Assembly (NCBI GenBank): GCA_012845835.1
Contig: JABAKD010000001.1
Coordinates: 17,905,251 to 17,969,250, forward strand
Length of the DNA stretch: 64,000 nt
Direction: 5' to 3'
From: Undaria pinnatifida
Taxonomy: Eukaryota; Sar; Phaeophyceae; Laminariales; Alariaceae
Within the stretch, counting starts at the first letter, position 1; each line of letters begins with the position of its first letter. The notes below the pieces were generated by a model that was given only the letters and a program-made list of their open reading frames with translations, was not told where the DNA came from and searched no databases. The position numbers and the translations under genes were made by a program. Below, piece after piece: positions 48,001-58,760 of this stretch.

Positions 48001-51000
48001 GGTACTATATATTATGCTCAACCCGATGTATGCGCGACACCATCTGACTTGATCGCATAGGTTCGGCTGACCTGTCTTGCAATGTGTGCGGGACGGAAGG
48101 ATCCCATGTATCCCTGCTATCGGTTCGAACTCTCTGTTTCCTGTGCTTGCTTGTGGCGAAAACAGGTGTCACCTCACTGTATACCAATTGTCTCACATTG
48201 TCCCCAGCGGCACCGTCGCCGGCGGTCGTGAAGAAGTCGCCGACGGCTGCTTCGATGTCGCTGTCGAGCCCGTTGCTGGTGGTTACCTTGATGAATTCCT
48301 GGTTTGGTCGGTTTCAAGCAGTGTGAGAGATATTGGTTCAAGTTTTACATCAGACAGCTCACGATCTAGATCAATTTTCATGTGTACGTCGTAGCTCCGC
48401 TTACGCAAAAGCCGTATCATTAGCATCCAACCCTGTCTAGCCGCTCACTGGTGATGGTCATTCGATGATATCACGTCAAGGTTTCAAGCAGTGCGAGGCA
48501 GGCGCGTTCGCACATCGGTCAGGTTACGATCAAGGTGATCTACCTTGGTAGATCATGGGCATTTGCTATCGTGTGCGAGCCGACTTTGCAGATGCAACCC
48601 CATCTAGCCCGTCACTGGTGGTCACTTTAGCGAACTCCCGTCAAGTTTTCAAGCATTGCGTGGGAGATGTGTCACCACAATGTTCAGGTCATGTTCGAGG
48701 TGGCCTACTGTTGTTATACTTTAGACTATAGGTTTTTGCTCTTGCGCGCTAGCCGAATTGTGCTGATTTCACTGGGGAATGTATATGCGAAAGAGCCAAG
48801 AATTGCAGCTCCCAACCAGCTGGTGACAGTGTCTAGAGGGTGCTGCCGGGCCCCGTGCCCGTTCGATGTTGAAACAAATCGCCTGTCTATGCGCGTCGTT
48901 GCTGTGGCTGCGGAAAAACAGACATCGCGGCGAGATCGCTGTTTTCGTATGCTCGATGGGTAAGCAGGTGAACGATCCGACAACTAGGACATCTCGCCCA
49001 CGCCTGTTTTCTCCCCCCAATTCCACACGGTGGTCTACGCGAGCAGAGAAGAATGGGGCTGGTACTAAATGTACCCAGATCCCACCACACGACCTGATTC
49101 CATCAGGATCTGACCACTTTAACGTGATTTGGGCAATTTAAAGTACCTGGTGCATGCGTACTTTAGCTGCCGGGACGGTGCGCCCGTGGGTTATTCTCTC
49201 CTAGAAGCGCGAATTGTAGCAAGTTGTGTTTCTGGCGATCGATGCGCTTGAACGCTCTTGAAGTGTGTGTTGATTCGATTCTAGAGGCTGAACCCGGTTT
49301 CAACCCTGGACGGAGAGCAGGTGTACACAGCACTATACAATACACGCATTGGTTTTTGCCGCAAACCCAGGCTACGGTGACGGTGGTTACTCTCACTACC
49401 AGATTTTAGCCACTATAGCCACTCGCCCGAGCGGCTCTGTATCGCATCGATCAAAAGAATGTAAACGATCGTTTCTGATGTTCTGTAAATCACCACTCTC
49501 ATTGAGGATGCATTTCACAAATCTACAATAGCACGGAAGCTCAAGACCGCACACGAAAATGCGGGGGTCACTGGCGCTAGTGACCACGAGCGACCGCAAA
49601 AAAAAATCCCCAAAAGCGACCCCCCTATCGTACGTAGTTTTTGTCCGCAAAAGCATACATTCTTTGCAACGCACCCGCCGTGCTAGCCGACCGCTCGTTA
49701 CCCGGACGCCCTAAACTGTTCCACTACAGCACCGTATTTTACCGCGCATGGACGGGTGACGCGTTCTACGATAGATAGACGTATAACGGTATACCCCTTT
49801 TTGGTTGAACTGTTTTCAGAATGATGGAGCGCCTGAATCCCAGAACCGTCGGAAAATCGATTTTTTGTGTGTGTGGTTACAGTAACTTTCGTTCAATGCC
49901 TATCTAGGAGATGGGATGGTTCACCGGATACTGTAGCACTTTTATTTCTTCCCGACATCAGTATTCTGCTGTACAGGGGTTTAGAGCTCCTCAAATGAAT
50001 AGCCTAACATGCGCGTCGGATGGCTAATACGAAGTATTCCAACACAGACCAGGGGTACGATAGGGGCGGAGACGAACTCTACGCATTTTTTTGTCTGAAA
50101 CCGGTTCTGAATAACGAGACTCCTTCTTAACCCAAAATCGTCGGAAATCGTAGGAATTTAATTCTGCTTTCGCACGATATTCGTCTTGTAACTAGGCCAC
50201 GGGCGTTTTTGTTTATCTGGTTGCCATGTCAGTTTACTCCAAATTTGATCTTGCCTTAGAAGGCATGTGGAGCTCCTCAATAGGTTATGAGCCTCAGAAA
50301 ACAAACTGTGCACGTTTACTCTAGCACGCGTCCGAACCTAGAACGTTTCTGGGTCTCCCTCTTGAGGTCTACATTCCTCACGCGAATACTGCTGTATTTG
50401 AGAAGACCAAGGATAGTGTAGAGGGTCGCTTGTGGGACCTTTTCTCCGAGTGGGCCGAAGGCACTCGCGCGAGCGTGACCCCCTTCTCGATTGCGACCTC
50501 ATGGCCTTTCTTTCGCGATGTTCTAACTTTGTGATATGAATCCGTGGTGGAATGATATGCTACACTGCGCCACCTAAAGTATCTTGGTCTGTGAGGTGCA
50601 GACAGAGTGAGTCGTGCGAGTGGCTGCGAAGATGGGGTATTCCCCTTACCACATCACAGCAGCTTCAGATAGGACGAAAGAAAAAATGCAGCCGGGGATG
50701 AACAAGCTAGTCGTCTAGACACGTCATATACGAACATTGTTGTGAAAATCCTTACAGCATTTATGAGAGGCCCCCGCCTCTGTCAGGGCTGTGATGGCCA
50801 ACAAGAGAAGAGCTGGGAGTCGGCAGGTTATCACGACTAAAAACCAATCGGTAGATACCCGTAGCCAACTATGTGAATTATATCGGTATGTCGGGTGGCG
50901 AACCGAGCTGATGGTCAGCCGACTTGCCGACTAAGCCCGGGCGAGAGAATCTAGCAAAGTCATCCTCCCCCGGCCGGGGGAGTCCCGCCTGAAGAGGAGG

Positions 51001-51402
51001 AAGGAAACAATCCGCAAAAAAAGTCCTTTGTGCAATCATGGAAACCCTACAAGTTCGACAGTCGGCACCTCTGGAACACGGCTGACTGTTAGTCTGACTG
51101 CGAAGTAGTTAGGTTGTGACTAAAGTCGTGCCGGCTCATAGATCTACCAAAATGTGTATGTGTACCTGTACCATATCATGCGCCAACAATCGAAACGTAG
51201 CGCGTTTATGGAATTATACCTTGAACCGTAATGTGCGCCCCCCGGTGACTTCTGTCTTGCTGAGGAGTGCCTCGTTGCCCCGGGTCTCCTTTACCTGGAC
51301 CCTGAAAAGGTCAATCTGCTTCAGGGCCATGCTCATCAGACTGTCCAGTTCGTCGGACGATTCTGCCAAGTCTGCCTTCGCTTTCGAGGTTGACTGACCC
51401 AT
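44711..51402 (-). CDS. Same four-exon gene, copy 2 (inverted paralog)
   Basis: The coding sequence on the minus strand is 51402-51220, 48298-48197, 46018-45864 or 45857, and 45056-44711. Introns are about 2.9, 2.2 and 0.8 kb. The predicted product is about 261 aa and differs from copy 1 at roughly 14 positions, most conservative (D/E, S/T, K/Q). The third exon carries an extra TGTG at its 3' end. If the GTAAGA donor is used, exon 4 is read out of frame. If the slightly earlier GTGTGT donor is used, the frame is kept and only the Trp is lost. This copy may therefore be functional or in early decay. It faces copy 1, and the two 3' ends are 18 kb apart. Confidence 0.7.
45430..45545 (+). repeat. 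R2 fragment in intron 3 of copy 2
   Basis: Matches the R2 end (GAGGACACACA to CTCACATCTGGAGTG). About 115 bases. Confidence 0.5.
45857..46018 (-). CDS. Copy 2, exon 3 (altered donor)
   Basis: The acceptor GTACAG|CAAGGCG matches copy 1. Up to the GTAAGA donor the exon is 162 bases, 4 more than in copy 1, owing to an additional TGTG in the run CCTGTGTGTGGTAAG. That changes the outgoing phase from 2 to 0. Ending the exon at 45,864 with donor GTGTGT would restore phase 2. Five residues differ from copy 1 (S to G, R to Q, N to K, and two S to T). Confidence 0.6.
46485..46614 (+). mobile_element. SINE-A, 5'-truncated copy
   Basis: A 130-base element with an A-rich tail at the right, flanked by perfect 9-base duplications ACTTACCAT (46476-46484 and 46615-46623). 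It lies in intron 2 of copy 2. Confidence 0.8.
46690..47115 (+). repeat. Three partial R2 modules in tandem
   Basis: Two short diverged copies (CGCAGCTTGCAAAGATGAGT to GACGT at 46,698-46,765 and 46,850-46,915) and one longer copy (46,930-47,115). A similar short copy lies at 14,925-14,995. Confidence 0.5.
47195..47262 (-). pseudogene. Relic of the exon 3 acceptor region
   Basis: On the minus strand this stretch resembles the conserved 60 bases before exon 3 (CAATGCTCC, then a Pro/Tyr-like block, then an AAAG|CAAGCTGCCAAG junction) and the first 17 bases of the exon. It then breaks off close to an R2 repeat copy. It lies inside intron 2 of copy 2. Confidence 0.45.
48197..48298 (-). CDS. Copy 2, exon 2
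   Basis: This exon has 102 bases, phase 0 on both sides, acceptor ACCAG|GAATTC and donor AAT|GTGAGA. It encodes EFIKVTTSNGLDSDIEAAVG and then a Gly/Ala/Asp tail, identical to copy 1 except one Ala to Thr change. Several differences from copy 1 are synonymous third-position changes, which is the pattern expected under protein-level constraint. Confidence 0.75.
48299..48790 (-). repeat. Tandem exon-2-derived units (copy 2)
   Basis: The inverted counterpart of 18,730-19,263. Relic motifs lie near 48,450 and 48,620, with spacing about 170-175 bases, and a more eroded one lies near 48,760. The array must predate the duplication that made copies 1 and 2. Confidence 0.55.
51220..51402 (-). CDS. Copy 2, exon 1
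   Basis: This exon has 183 bases and 61 codons, phase 0 out, with the donor AAG|GTATAA as in copy 1. The N-terminal MGQSTSK myristoylation-type motif is kept. Upstream sequence, including the bases just before the ATG and the initiator context ACAATGG, is close to copy 1, so the promoter-proximal region was part of the duplicated segment. Confidence 0.8.
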
Positions 51403-52547
51403 TGTCTGGTATCACGATGCTGACCTGAGTGGTGACCGGTAGAGAGGGGGGCGGGGGGGCAGTTGAGGATACAGACCGCGCAGAGAGAGACGGGTGAAGC
51501 ATGCTCCGGTGCCCTAGGCTGCGGGCTACTTTTTTTGGGTCCTTTTCCGCAGAAGTTCGGGATCACTCGCGCGAGTGATCCCGTCGTTCCTTGACGAAGT
51601 CTAACATTTTGTGCTGTAGAAATTTAGCGACATGAATCCGAACTGGAGTGTGGTGCGCTACCCTGCGCCGAAGAAACCGCATAAATGTAATTTAGTCCGT
51701 GAGATAGAGTCATTGTTGCTAGTATGATTGCTTAAACCCGGTCGTGAACGTAGGGATAACCCCCCTACCGTGTTGTTGGTCTGGTAAGGGCGAACGAAAG
51801 TACATTTTCCGAGGCTCTACCTACGAACAAAACACACATGCTGCCGTGATGTGCCAGAAACAAATCTAAGGCTCCTTCCTCACTGAACTCCTTCAGAGTC
51901 CGTCCCGAAATCCTTCCCTATAATGACTCCAAGTAACTTTCCCCCAAAACGGTTTCCAATTGTGAAGGGATTAAGGTGCTCTTTACCTCGTAAAAAAAAA
52001 CGATTTATGAAAAAATTAAAGTTCAACCAGATCAACAATATCGTGCCTTAGGTACGAAACGAAGAAGAGATTATATTCCAGCGGTATTAGGTAGAGAAGT
52101 CCCAAACGTCAAGACATTTTTTTGCGGGAGAAATGTGCTAACCATATCGTAAGAAGCATCTCCACGTTATTTGCCGAAACGATTTTTGAATGACGACGTT
52201 TTTCGAATAACGGGGATTTCCGTGTGACCAAAATGGTCGGGCTTTCATTATATCTTGCAGAATTTCCGTTGTATAACTACGTAGGTTATGGGATTTTTCG
52301 TCTGGTAGCACTCTTGTTTTTCGCCTGAATCAATTGGGTGGGGTATTTAGAGTAGTTTGTCGCCACCAAAACCTCACAAAGAAAAGTTTGAGCCTAAATC
52401 GTAGCATGCTTTAACTGTGACCAGGTATATACCGACCATTAAAGCTGAAACCAAAATATAATCCACCGAACAAATAATACCGGGAGAGACGCGTGCAATT
52501 AATAATAATACCGTGAAAGGCGCGTGCTATTAATGATACGATATGGA

Positions 52548-52703
52548 TTTTTTTTTTTTATCCTCTGGCGGATTTAGAAAAGAAAAGTATAAGCTCACCA
52601 CACATCCACGTATTTTCATACGCGTCGTGTGTCGATTTAACTCGGTTGCTTTCGCAACTCAACGCTAGCTGGCGCGTCCTTCGGATCCCACTATAGCGAT
52701 AAC
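52548..52703 (-). mobile_element. SINE-A, 5'-truncated copy
   Basis: The T-run tail at the left is followed by ATCCTCTGGCGGAT and the family body. Flanks GATATGGA / GATATAGA are a likely imperfect duplication. The empty site is visible in copy 1 near 14,615-14,635. Confidence 0.7.
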
Positions 52704-52835
52704 GTGATATAGAGATAGAAAGTTTTCGCTCCGACATTTCTGAATGACGGAGTTCATCAAAAACATAAAAATGTGCGAATGGCGTCATTGTTTCCGTTGC
52801 GAAGAACGTCATCCGAAAATATACTTTCCTCTTGC

Positions 52836-52972
52836 TTTTTTTTTTTTTTTAATCCTCCAGCGGATGCGGAAAAATAAAGCTTTAGCTCACCACACTTCCA
52901 CGTATTTTCATACGCGTCGTGTGTCGATTTAACTCAGCTGCTTTCGCAGCCCAACGCTAGCTGGCGCACCAT
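52836..52972 (-). mobile_element. SINE-A, 5'-truncated copy
   Basis: A 137-base element with a T15 tail at the left. It is flanked by 14-base duplications with two mismatches (TACTTTCCTCTTGC and TACTTCCTTCTTGC). Copy 1 has a single GCAAGAGGAAAGTA at the matching place (about 14,485), which is the uninterrupted site. Confidence 0.8.
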
Positions 52973-53317
52973 TACTTCCTTCTTGCGTTAAAAATATGAA
53001 CTTCCTTCCCATTATTAATAGCATGTGTTTGCGTTGGTGGAGTAAACCAATCCTGCAGGCGACGCCTCCGAAACTGAGGGGGGAAGTAAGTGGGGACGTG
53101 CGGCAACAAGGCCGGAGCAAAAAAAAACAAATGTCACCGGTTACAATAGTAAGACATGTAAACCCCGTATTAATAACAGAAAATTTTCTAGGACGGACAT
53201 TGTAGCTGGGCTGCAACATGCCATACAGTTCAGAAAGACGTGGTGATCGTTGATATTTGTACAGTAGTGGACTACAGACGGCAACTAGCTGCGGTAGTCA
53301 GTGCGAGTTGGTTAGCT

Positions 53318-53624
53318 GTGTTGTTGTTGTTGTTGTTGTTCTCATATTAACTCGCATAATCAAGTCCGTGGTCACAGGACAGGCTCCAGTCACTCTGGAG
53401 CTGAGGAATACCCCAGGAAAAAACACAAACAACCCAAGGTGGTGCACGCATATATCACAACTGACGCAATTCATGCCTCCACCAGAAACATATAAAAGTG
53501 AAATCGGGAGTCAGTCTACGATGTGTCAGGTCTATACCGGTGCACACGTCTCATTACTCGCGCCTGGAAAAACCGACTATAATACCGCTTGCCCCCCAAG
53601 AAAGGCTACCACATATATATAGTT
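53318..53624 (-). mobile_element. Element E3, 3' part of a second copy
   Basis: Closely matches 15,690-16,003 in reverse, including the (TTG)n end at 53,320-53,341. Its other half lies at 55,726-55,940, and the two are separated by a poly-C element. Confidence 0.6.
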
Positions 53625-55725
53625 TCCAGGCACATATTGAGCTGCCCCCCCCGCCCCTCCCCCCCCCCCCCCGCCCCCAATAATATACTGGTGCCAAAAC
53701 CGTCAGATTTATCCCCTCGAAAGGATTTATAGTTTACATGCACAAATTGCCCCCTTTCCCCCCCCCCCCCCCTCCCTCCAAACCCGCTCGCTTTTGATCA
53801 AAACCAGGCCCCCACGTCCTTCAAAACTCCGCCCCACCCCCCTCACCGGTTATTCGACTTACAAGATTCACTTGATCTTTTTCATAACAAACCCCAACCC
53901 TTTCCCCCCCCCGCCCCTCCGTCCCCCGATCCCCCCCCCCCGCTTCCGCCTAGTCTGTCCAAACGCCCCACTCACAATCAAAATCGGCCTGAGTAATAAA
54001 CCACCAATACGCGGTTGATACCACGTCATTATCTTTCTGACCATCCATGACGAAAGTTTCAATTATTTCCCCCCCCCCCCCCCCCCCCCCCCCCCTCCAA
54101 CGCCCCCTCTTTTCCGACCACCTACACGATCGCCTAGACCTAGCACCACGCGTATAACAAGCTGCTACATATCTTTGATCTCACAGCCGAAGTGTATTTG
54201 AATATTATTTGTGACCTAAACCTCCTAAAAATCCCCCCCCCCCCCTCTTGCTCTCCCTTACTCAAACGCCCCACCAAATATCAAAATCCGCCACATTAAT
54301 AAACACTTCACGCACAGGATATCACCTCATTATCTTTCGAGAGCCATCCATGCCGCTGTGTTCCCCCCCCCCCCCCCCCCCCCTCCAACGCCCCCTCTTT
54401 CCCGACCACCTGCACGATCGCCTAGACCTAGCACCACGCGTATGACAAGCTGATACATATCTTTGATCTCACAGCCGAAGTGTATTTGAATATTATTTGT
54501 GACCTAAACCTCCTAAAAAATCATCCCCCCCCCCCCCCTCTTGCTCTCCCTTACTCAAACGCCCCACCAAATATCGAAATCCGCCACATTAATAAACACT
54601 TCACGCACAGGATATCACCTCATTATCTTTCGAGAGCCATCCATGCCGCTGTTTCCCCCCCCCCCCCCCCCGCCTCGAACGCCCCCTTCTTCCCCATCAC
54701 CCGCACCTTCGCCTAGACCTAGCACCACACGTATAACAAACCCCTCACCTAAAGCCCTTCCCCCCCCCCACCCCTCCCCACCCCCCACCCCCGCCCCAAC
54801 CCCCCACCCTCCCCACCCAACCCATCCCAACCCCACCCCCTCGAACACTCCACCCTCTCTTTACTCACTGATTGTACGACTTACCCCAGGATATACACGA
54901 TAAACTGATGTATTATTTCCAAAAATGTCACATTTATCCCCTCGAAATAATGTATAGTTTCCAGGCACATATCGAGCTGCCCCCCCCCCCCCCCCCCGCC
55001 CCAACCCCCCCCCCCCCCCCCCCGCCCCCCCCCCCCCCCCCCCCCCCGCCCCCAATAATATACTGGTACCAAAACCGTCAGATTTATCCCCTCGAAAGGA
55101 TTTATAGCTTACGTGCACAAATTGCCCCTTCCCCCCCCCCCCCCCCCCCCCCGCCCCCCTCCAAACCCGCTCGCTTTTGATCAAAACCAGGCCCCCCCTT
55201 TCCCTTCACAGCTGTCAGATTTTGTCCCCCTCAGAAACGGGTTTTATAGTTTCCGCGCACAGACTGACTAAAATCATCCTGTTGACCCTGATAGCTACAC
55301 TGTAGCTGTAAGGGGAGTCGCCGACCTATATCCTTAATGAGGACACACAACCCGTAATGCGCGCGATCGGAGTATCACACACAGCTTGCAAAGATGAGTT
55401 TCGACGAAATCTTCGATCTCACAGCTGGAGTGTATTTTAATTTTTATAATAAAAGGATACATTTCCCTTCACAGCTGTCAGATTTTGTCCCCCTCAGAAA
55501 CGGGTTTTATAGTTTCCGCGCACAGACTGACTAAAATCACCCTGTTGACCCTGATAGCTACACTGTAGTTGTAAGGGGAGTCGCCGACCTATATCCTTAA
55601 TGAGGACACACAACTCGTAATGCGCGCGATCGGAGTATCACACACAGCTTGCAAAGATGAGTTTCGACGAAATCTTCGATCTCACAGCTGGAGTGTATTT
55701 TCATTTTTAATAATATATTACACGT
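53625..55725 (+). mobile_element. Poly-C element, compound, nested in E3
   Basis: It is made of repeated modules: a 50-60 base conserved stretch (GTCAGATTTATCCCCTCGAA, then GATTTATAG, then CGCACA) followed by a C run. The C runs reach 27 bases at 54,069-54,095 and 23 at 55,025-55,047. The 175-300 base blocks with CAAACGCCCCACCAAATATC and CACTTCACGCAC are repeated three times. It ends in two tandem R2 modules. Insertion was at an AT-rich TATATA stretch. Pro-, Pro/Leu- or Gly-rich ORFs here are homopolymer artefacts. Confidence 0.6.
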
Positions 55726-55940
55726 AGTATCTATCACTACGCATACGCACGACAGACGCAAGTCAATTATAAAAAAGAAACGAAGAACAAGTAAGAAGAG
55801 AAAGGAAAGGGAAGAAAAGAGAAGAAAGCGAAAAAAAAAAACGAAAAAGTAAAGGAGGAATGAGAATTAAAAAGAAGATAAGCAAGAAAAGGCAAGACAA
55901 GAAGAGGAAGCAAGGAAAGGAAAAGAGAAAAACATGTCAA
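55726..55940 (-). mobile_element. Element E3, 5' part of the second copy
   Basis: Purine-rich here, which is the reverse of the pyrimidine tract at 15,577-15,640. It continues with GTCGTGCGTATGCGTAGTG on the minus strand, as at 15,655. Together with 53,318-53,624 it makes one element split by about 2.1 kb. Confidence 0.6.
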
Positions 55941-56009
55941 ACTAGCAGAACCCTATGAACTGACTGAAGACGGCATTTGGCTCATAAAGGGTATCAAGTG
56001 CATCATCAA

Positions 56010-57125
56010 ATGGGAACGGGGGGGCTCTTGTTGTTGTTGTTGTTGCTATTGTTGTTTTCTCAGATTAACTCTCGTCAAAACTTCTAGAGTCCTTGGTCAC
56101 ACGAAGGTGCTGGAGCCCTAGGAAGATCCGAAAAACCAAGTAAAATCAAAATTCGTCCGGGAAATACTACGCTTTCCCGCCTAAAAACGCACGGTACGAG
56201 AAAAGGCGCACAACAAGTGAAAAGGTCCAATGTGCAAACTTAACTGACATGGCCGCGGGTATCCACTCAACTACAGCATAGAGTTCCCCTGTTCCCATAA
56301 CTAACCAACTCGCGGCTACAAACTGCAGCGGTTGGGCCGCCTGCACCGTACGAACCGCACGGTAATCGCGCGTATAGACGAACGCGCTTGCTGTCTGGAG
56401 TGCTGTCACAGTGACGACCCGCGGGCATGTGAAACAAGAGCAATGAAACCAAAAACCACAGTACAGATATCAATGATCGCCCCTCCTTCCCGAGTTATTT
56501 GACAGGTTGCAGCGCAGCTATGACGCCCGTGCCTGAAAATTGAAAATTGCGGCGGGTCGTTCCCCGTGAAGGGTATAGACTACAGCTCTTCTACACACTC
56601 TACAAAAAACAGTAGTGACGTAAGTAACATGTTGTGCTACTGCCTCGTAAAAATAACCCTGAAAAAAGGACTCCATGCTAAAGTGGCATGGATACCCGCG
56701 GCCACGTGTTAGTTCACTTTGCACCTTGAATCGTTTCACTTGGTTGGCAAGTTGTGCGTGCCCTCCTCAATATTTTCAATAGCATTTCCGGGCCGGATTT
56801 TGATTTCATTTTTTATTTCGGGACTTCCTAGCTAGGAAAAGCCCTCTAGCACCTTTGTGTGACCACGGACTCTATCTATTATTAGGTGTTTGACAAAATG
56901 AGTCAATAATATGAGAATACAACAGAGAGTCCCCCCGCTCCCGCAACTAACTAACTCGACGAGTGAGCTACTGAATGTACAACGTTTGCTGCCTAGAAGA
57001 GAGCTGTGCCTGCACGGTAAGAACCCTACGGTGGTCGGGAGCACAGACGAACACGCCTGCCTGATGGGTTTCAGCGCAGCTACGATATCCGTCCTACCGG
57101 TATAAAATTGCGGGGGGTCGTTCCC
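56010..57125 (+). repeat. E4 family, right-hand copies
   Basis: Two related segments (56,020-56,640 and 56,820-57,125) with a (TTG)n run at 56,030-56,055. Same orientation as the left copy in part, inverted in part, so several rounds of copying are involved. Confidence 0.45.
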
Positions 57126-58760
57126 CTTGAAGCATATACCACGCTACCAACAATAATACTAAAACCTGTGACGTAAGTAGCATGTAACACTGCCTTGTAA
57201 ATGAACTGAAAAAATATACGATATAGACTATATATTACATATAATATGTGTGTGTGTATCCTCTTGGTCTCGCATCCAGAAGGTGTCAGCAGTCACTATG
57301 TATGTGTGGTTTGACTGGAAAACAGAAATGTCTTTGCCGGCTGAAAGCGTTCGGGGACGGTTGGTAGTGACGAAAGGGGGGAGGATATGGTAGGGGGGAG
57401 AGTGCGCGCGACGGGCATGAACCACATAATAAACGCCCCACCAAATATCGAAATCCACCACATTAATAAACACTTCACGCACAGGATATCACCTCATTAT
57501 CTTTCAAGAGCCATCCATGCCGCTGTGTCCCCCCCCCCCCCCCCGCCTCGAACGCCCCCTTCTTCCCCATCACCCGCACCTTCGCCTAGACCTAGCACCA
57601 CACGTAAAACAAACCCCTCACCTAAAGCCGTCCCCCCCCCCCCCCCCGCCCCCCCCCCCCCGCCCCCACCTCCCACCCTCCCCCCCCAACCCATCCCAAC
57701 CCCACCCCCTCGAACACTCCACCCTCTCTTTACTCACTGATTGTACGAATTACCCCAGGATATACATGATAAACTGATGAAATATTTCCAAAAATGTCAC
57801 ATTTATCCCCTCAAAATAATGTATAGTTTCCAGGCACATATTGAGCTGCCCCCCCCCCCCTCCCGCCCCCAATAATATACTGGTGCCAAAACCGTCAGAT
57901 TTATCCCCTCGAAAGGATTTATAGCTTACATGCACAAACTGCCCCCCCCCCCCCCCCTCCAAACCCGCTCGCTTTTGATCAAAACCAGGCCCCCCTTTCC
58001 CTTCACAGCTGTCAGATTTTGTCCCCCTCAGAAACGGGTTTTATAGTTTCCGCGCACAGACTGACTAAAATCATCCTGTTGACCCTGATAGCTACACTGT
58101 AGTTGTAAGGGGAGTCGCCGACCTATATCCTTAATGAGGACGCACAACGCGTAATGGGCGCGATCGGAGTATCACAACACAGCTTGCAAAGATGAGTTTC
58201 GACGAAATCTTCTATCTCACAGCTGGAGTGTATTTTAATTTTTATAATAATATTATATATCCAATCTCCGCCAACGCGTTCTCTCTGTCTCTTGCATGAA
58301 TATAGGTATAATTTCATGCATATACGCAAAATTTGATGAGTACAGTAGACTATACGTATAATAACTGGTTTGTTTTCCGAAACCTTTGTATGGTACGTAC
58401 GTGCGCAGTTTGATCTTCTGTTCAAAGCGTCAAAAACGGTCCTAAAGAAAATTTACGATAACCTTGTCTATGGCAGCAGAGCAGCAGACCCCTAAACGAA
58501 ATGCCGGATGAACAACACAGTGCCATTTTTCTGTTCGGATATTGACGGGAAAAATCTCTCGGCGCGACTGGAACCTACACTTAGTAGAACGGGTATCGGC
58601 ACAACCGACAACCACCCTCCAAAATCAAAAATGGTGTTGCCGTCCCCGCCGGCCCCTGAAAATACAGCAATTGATGCGGGTTCAAAGGTGTCAACAACAA
58701 CAACAACACAGTCGCAACGCCCCACAGTCCTAGCCCCCCAGCTTGGTGTGTGTAGATGAA
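57065..58760 (-). repeat. Inverted-repeat arm segment, right
   Basis: Counterpart of 2,180-3,600. It is interrupted by a poly-C element (about 57,425-58,260) and lacks the two SINE-A insertions found on the left, so it supplies their empty sites. Confidence 0.55.
57425..58260 (+). mobile_element. Poly-C element, single copy
   Basis: It starts AAACGCCCCACCAAATATCG, runs through the same C-run modules and ends in one R2 module (CTCACAGCTGGAGTGTATTT). It interrupts the right arm between GAGATTGGA and ATGTGGTTCATG. The left arm (about 2,900-2,930) is uninterrupted. Confidence 0.6.

Larger units (their letters stand above)
51405..53135 (-). repeat. Inverted-repeat arm upstream of copy 2
   Basis: Counterpart of 14,340-16,330, carrying two SINE-A insertions (52,548-52,703 and 52,836-52,972) that copy 1 lacks. 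Confidence 0.6.
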
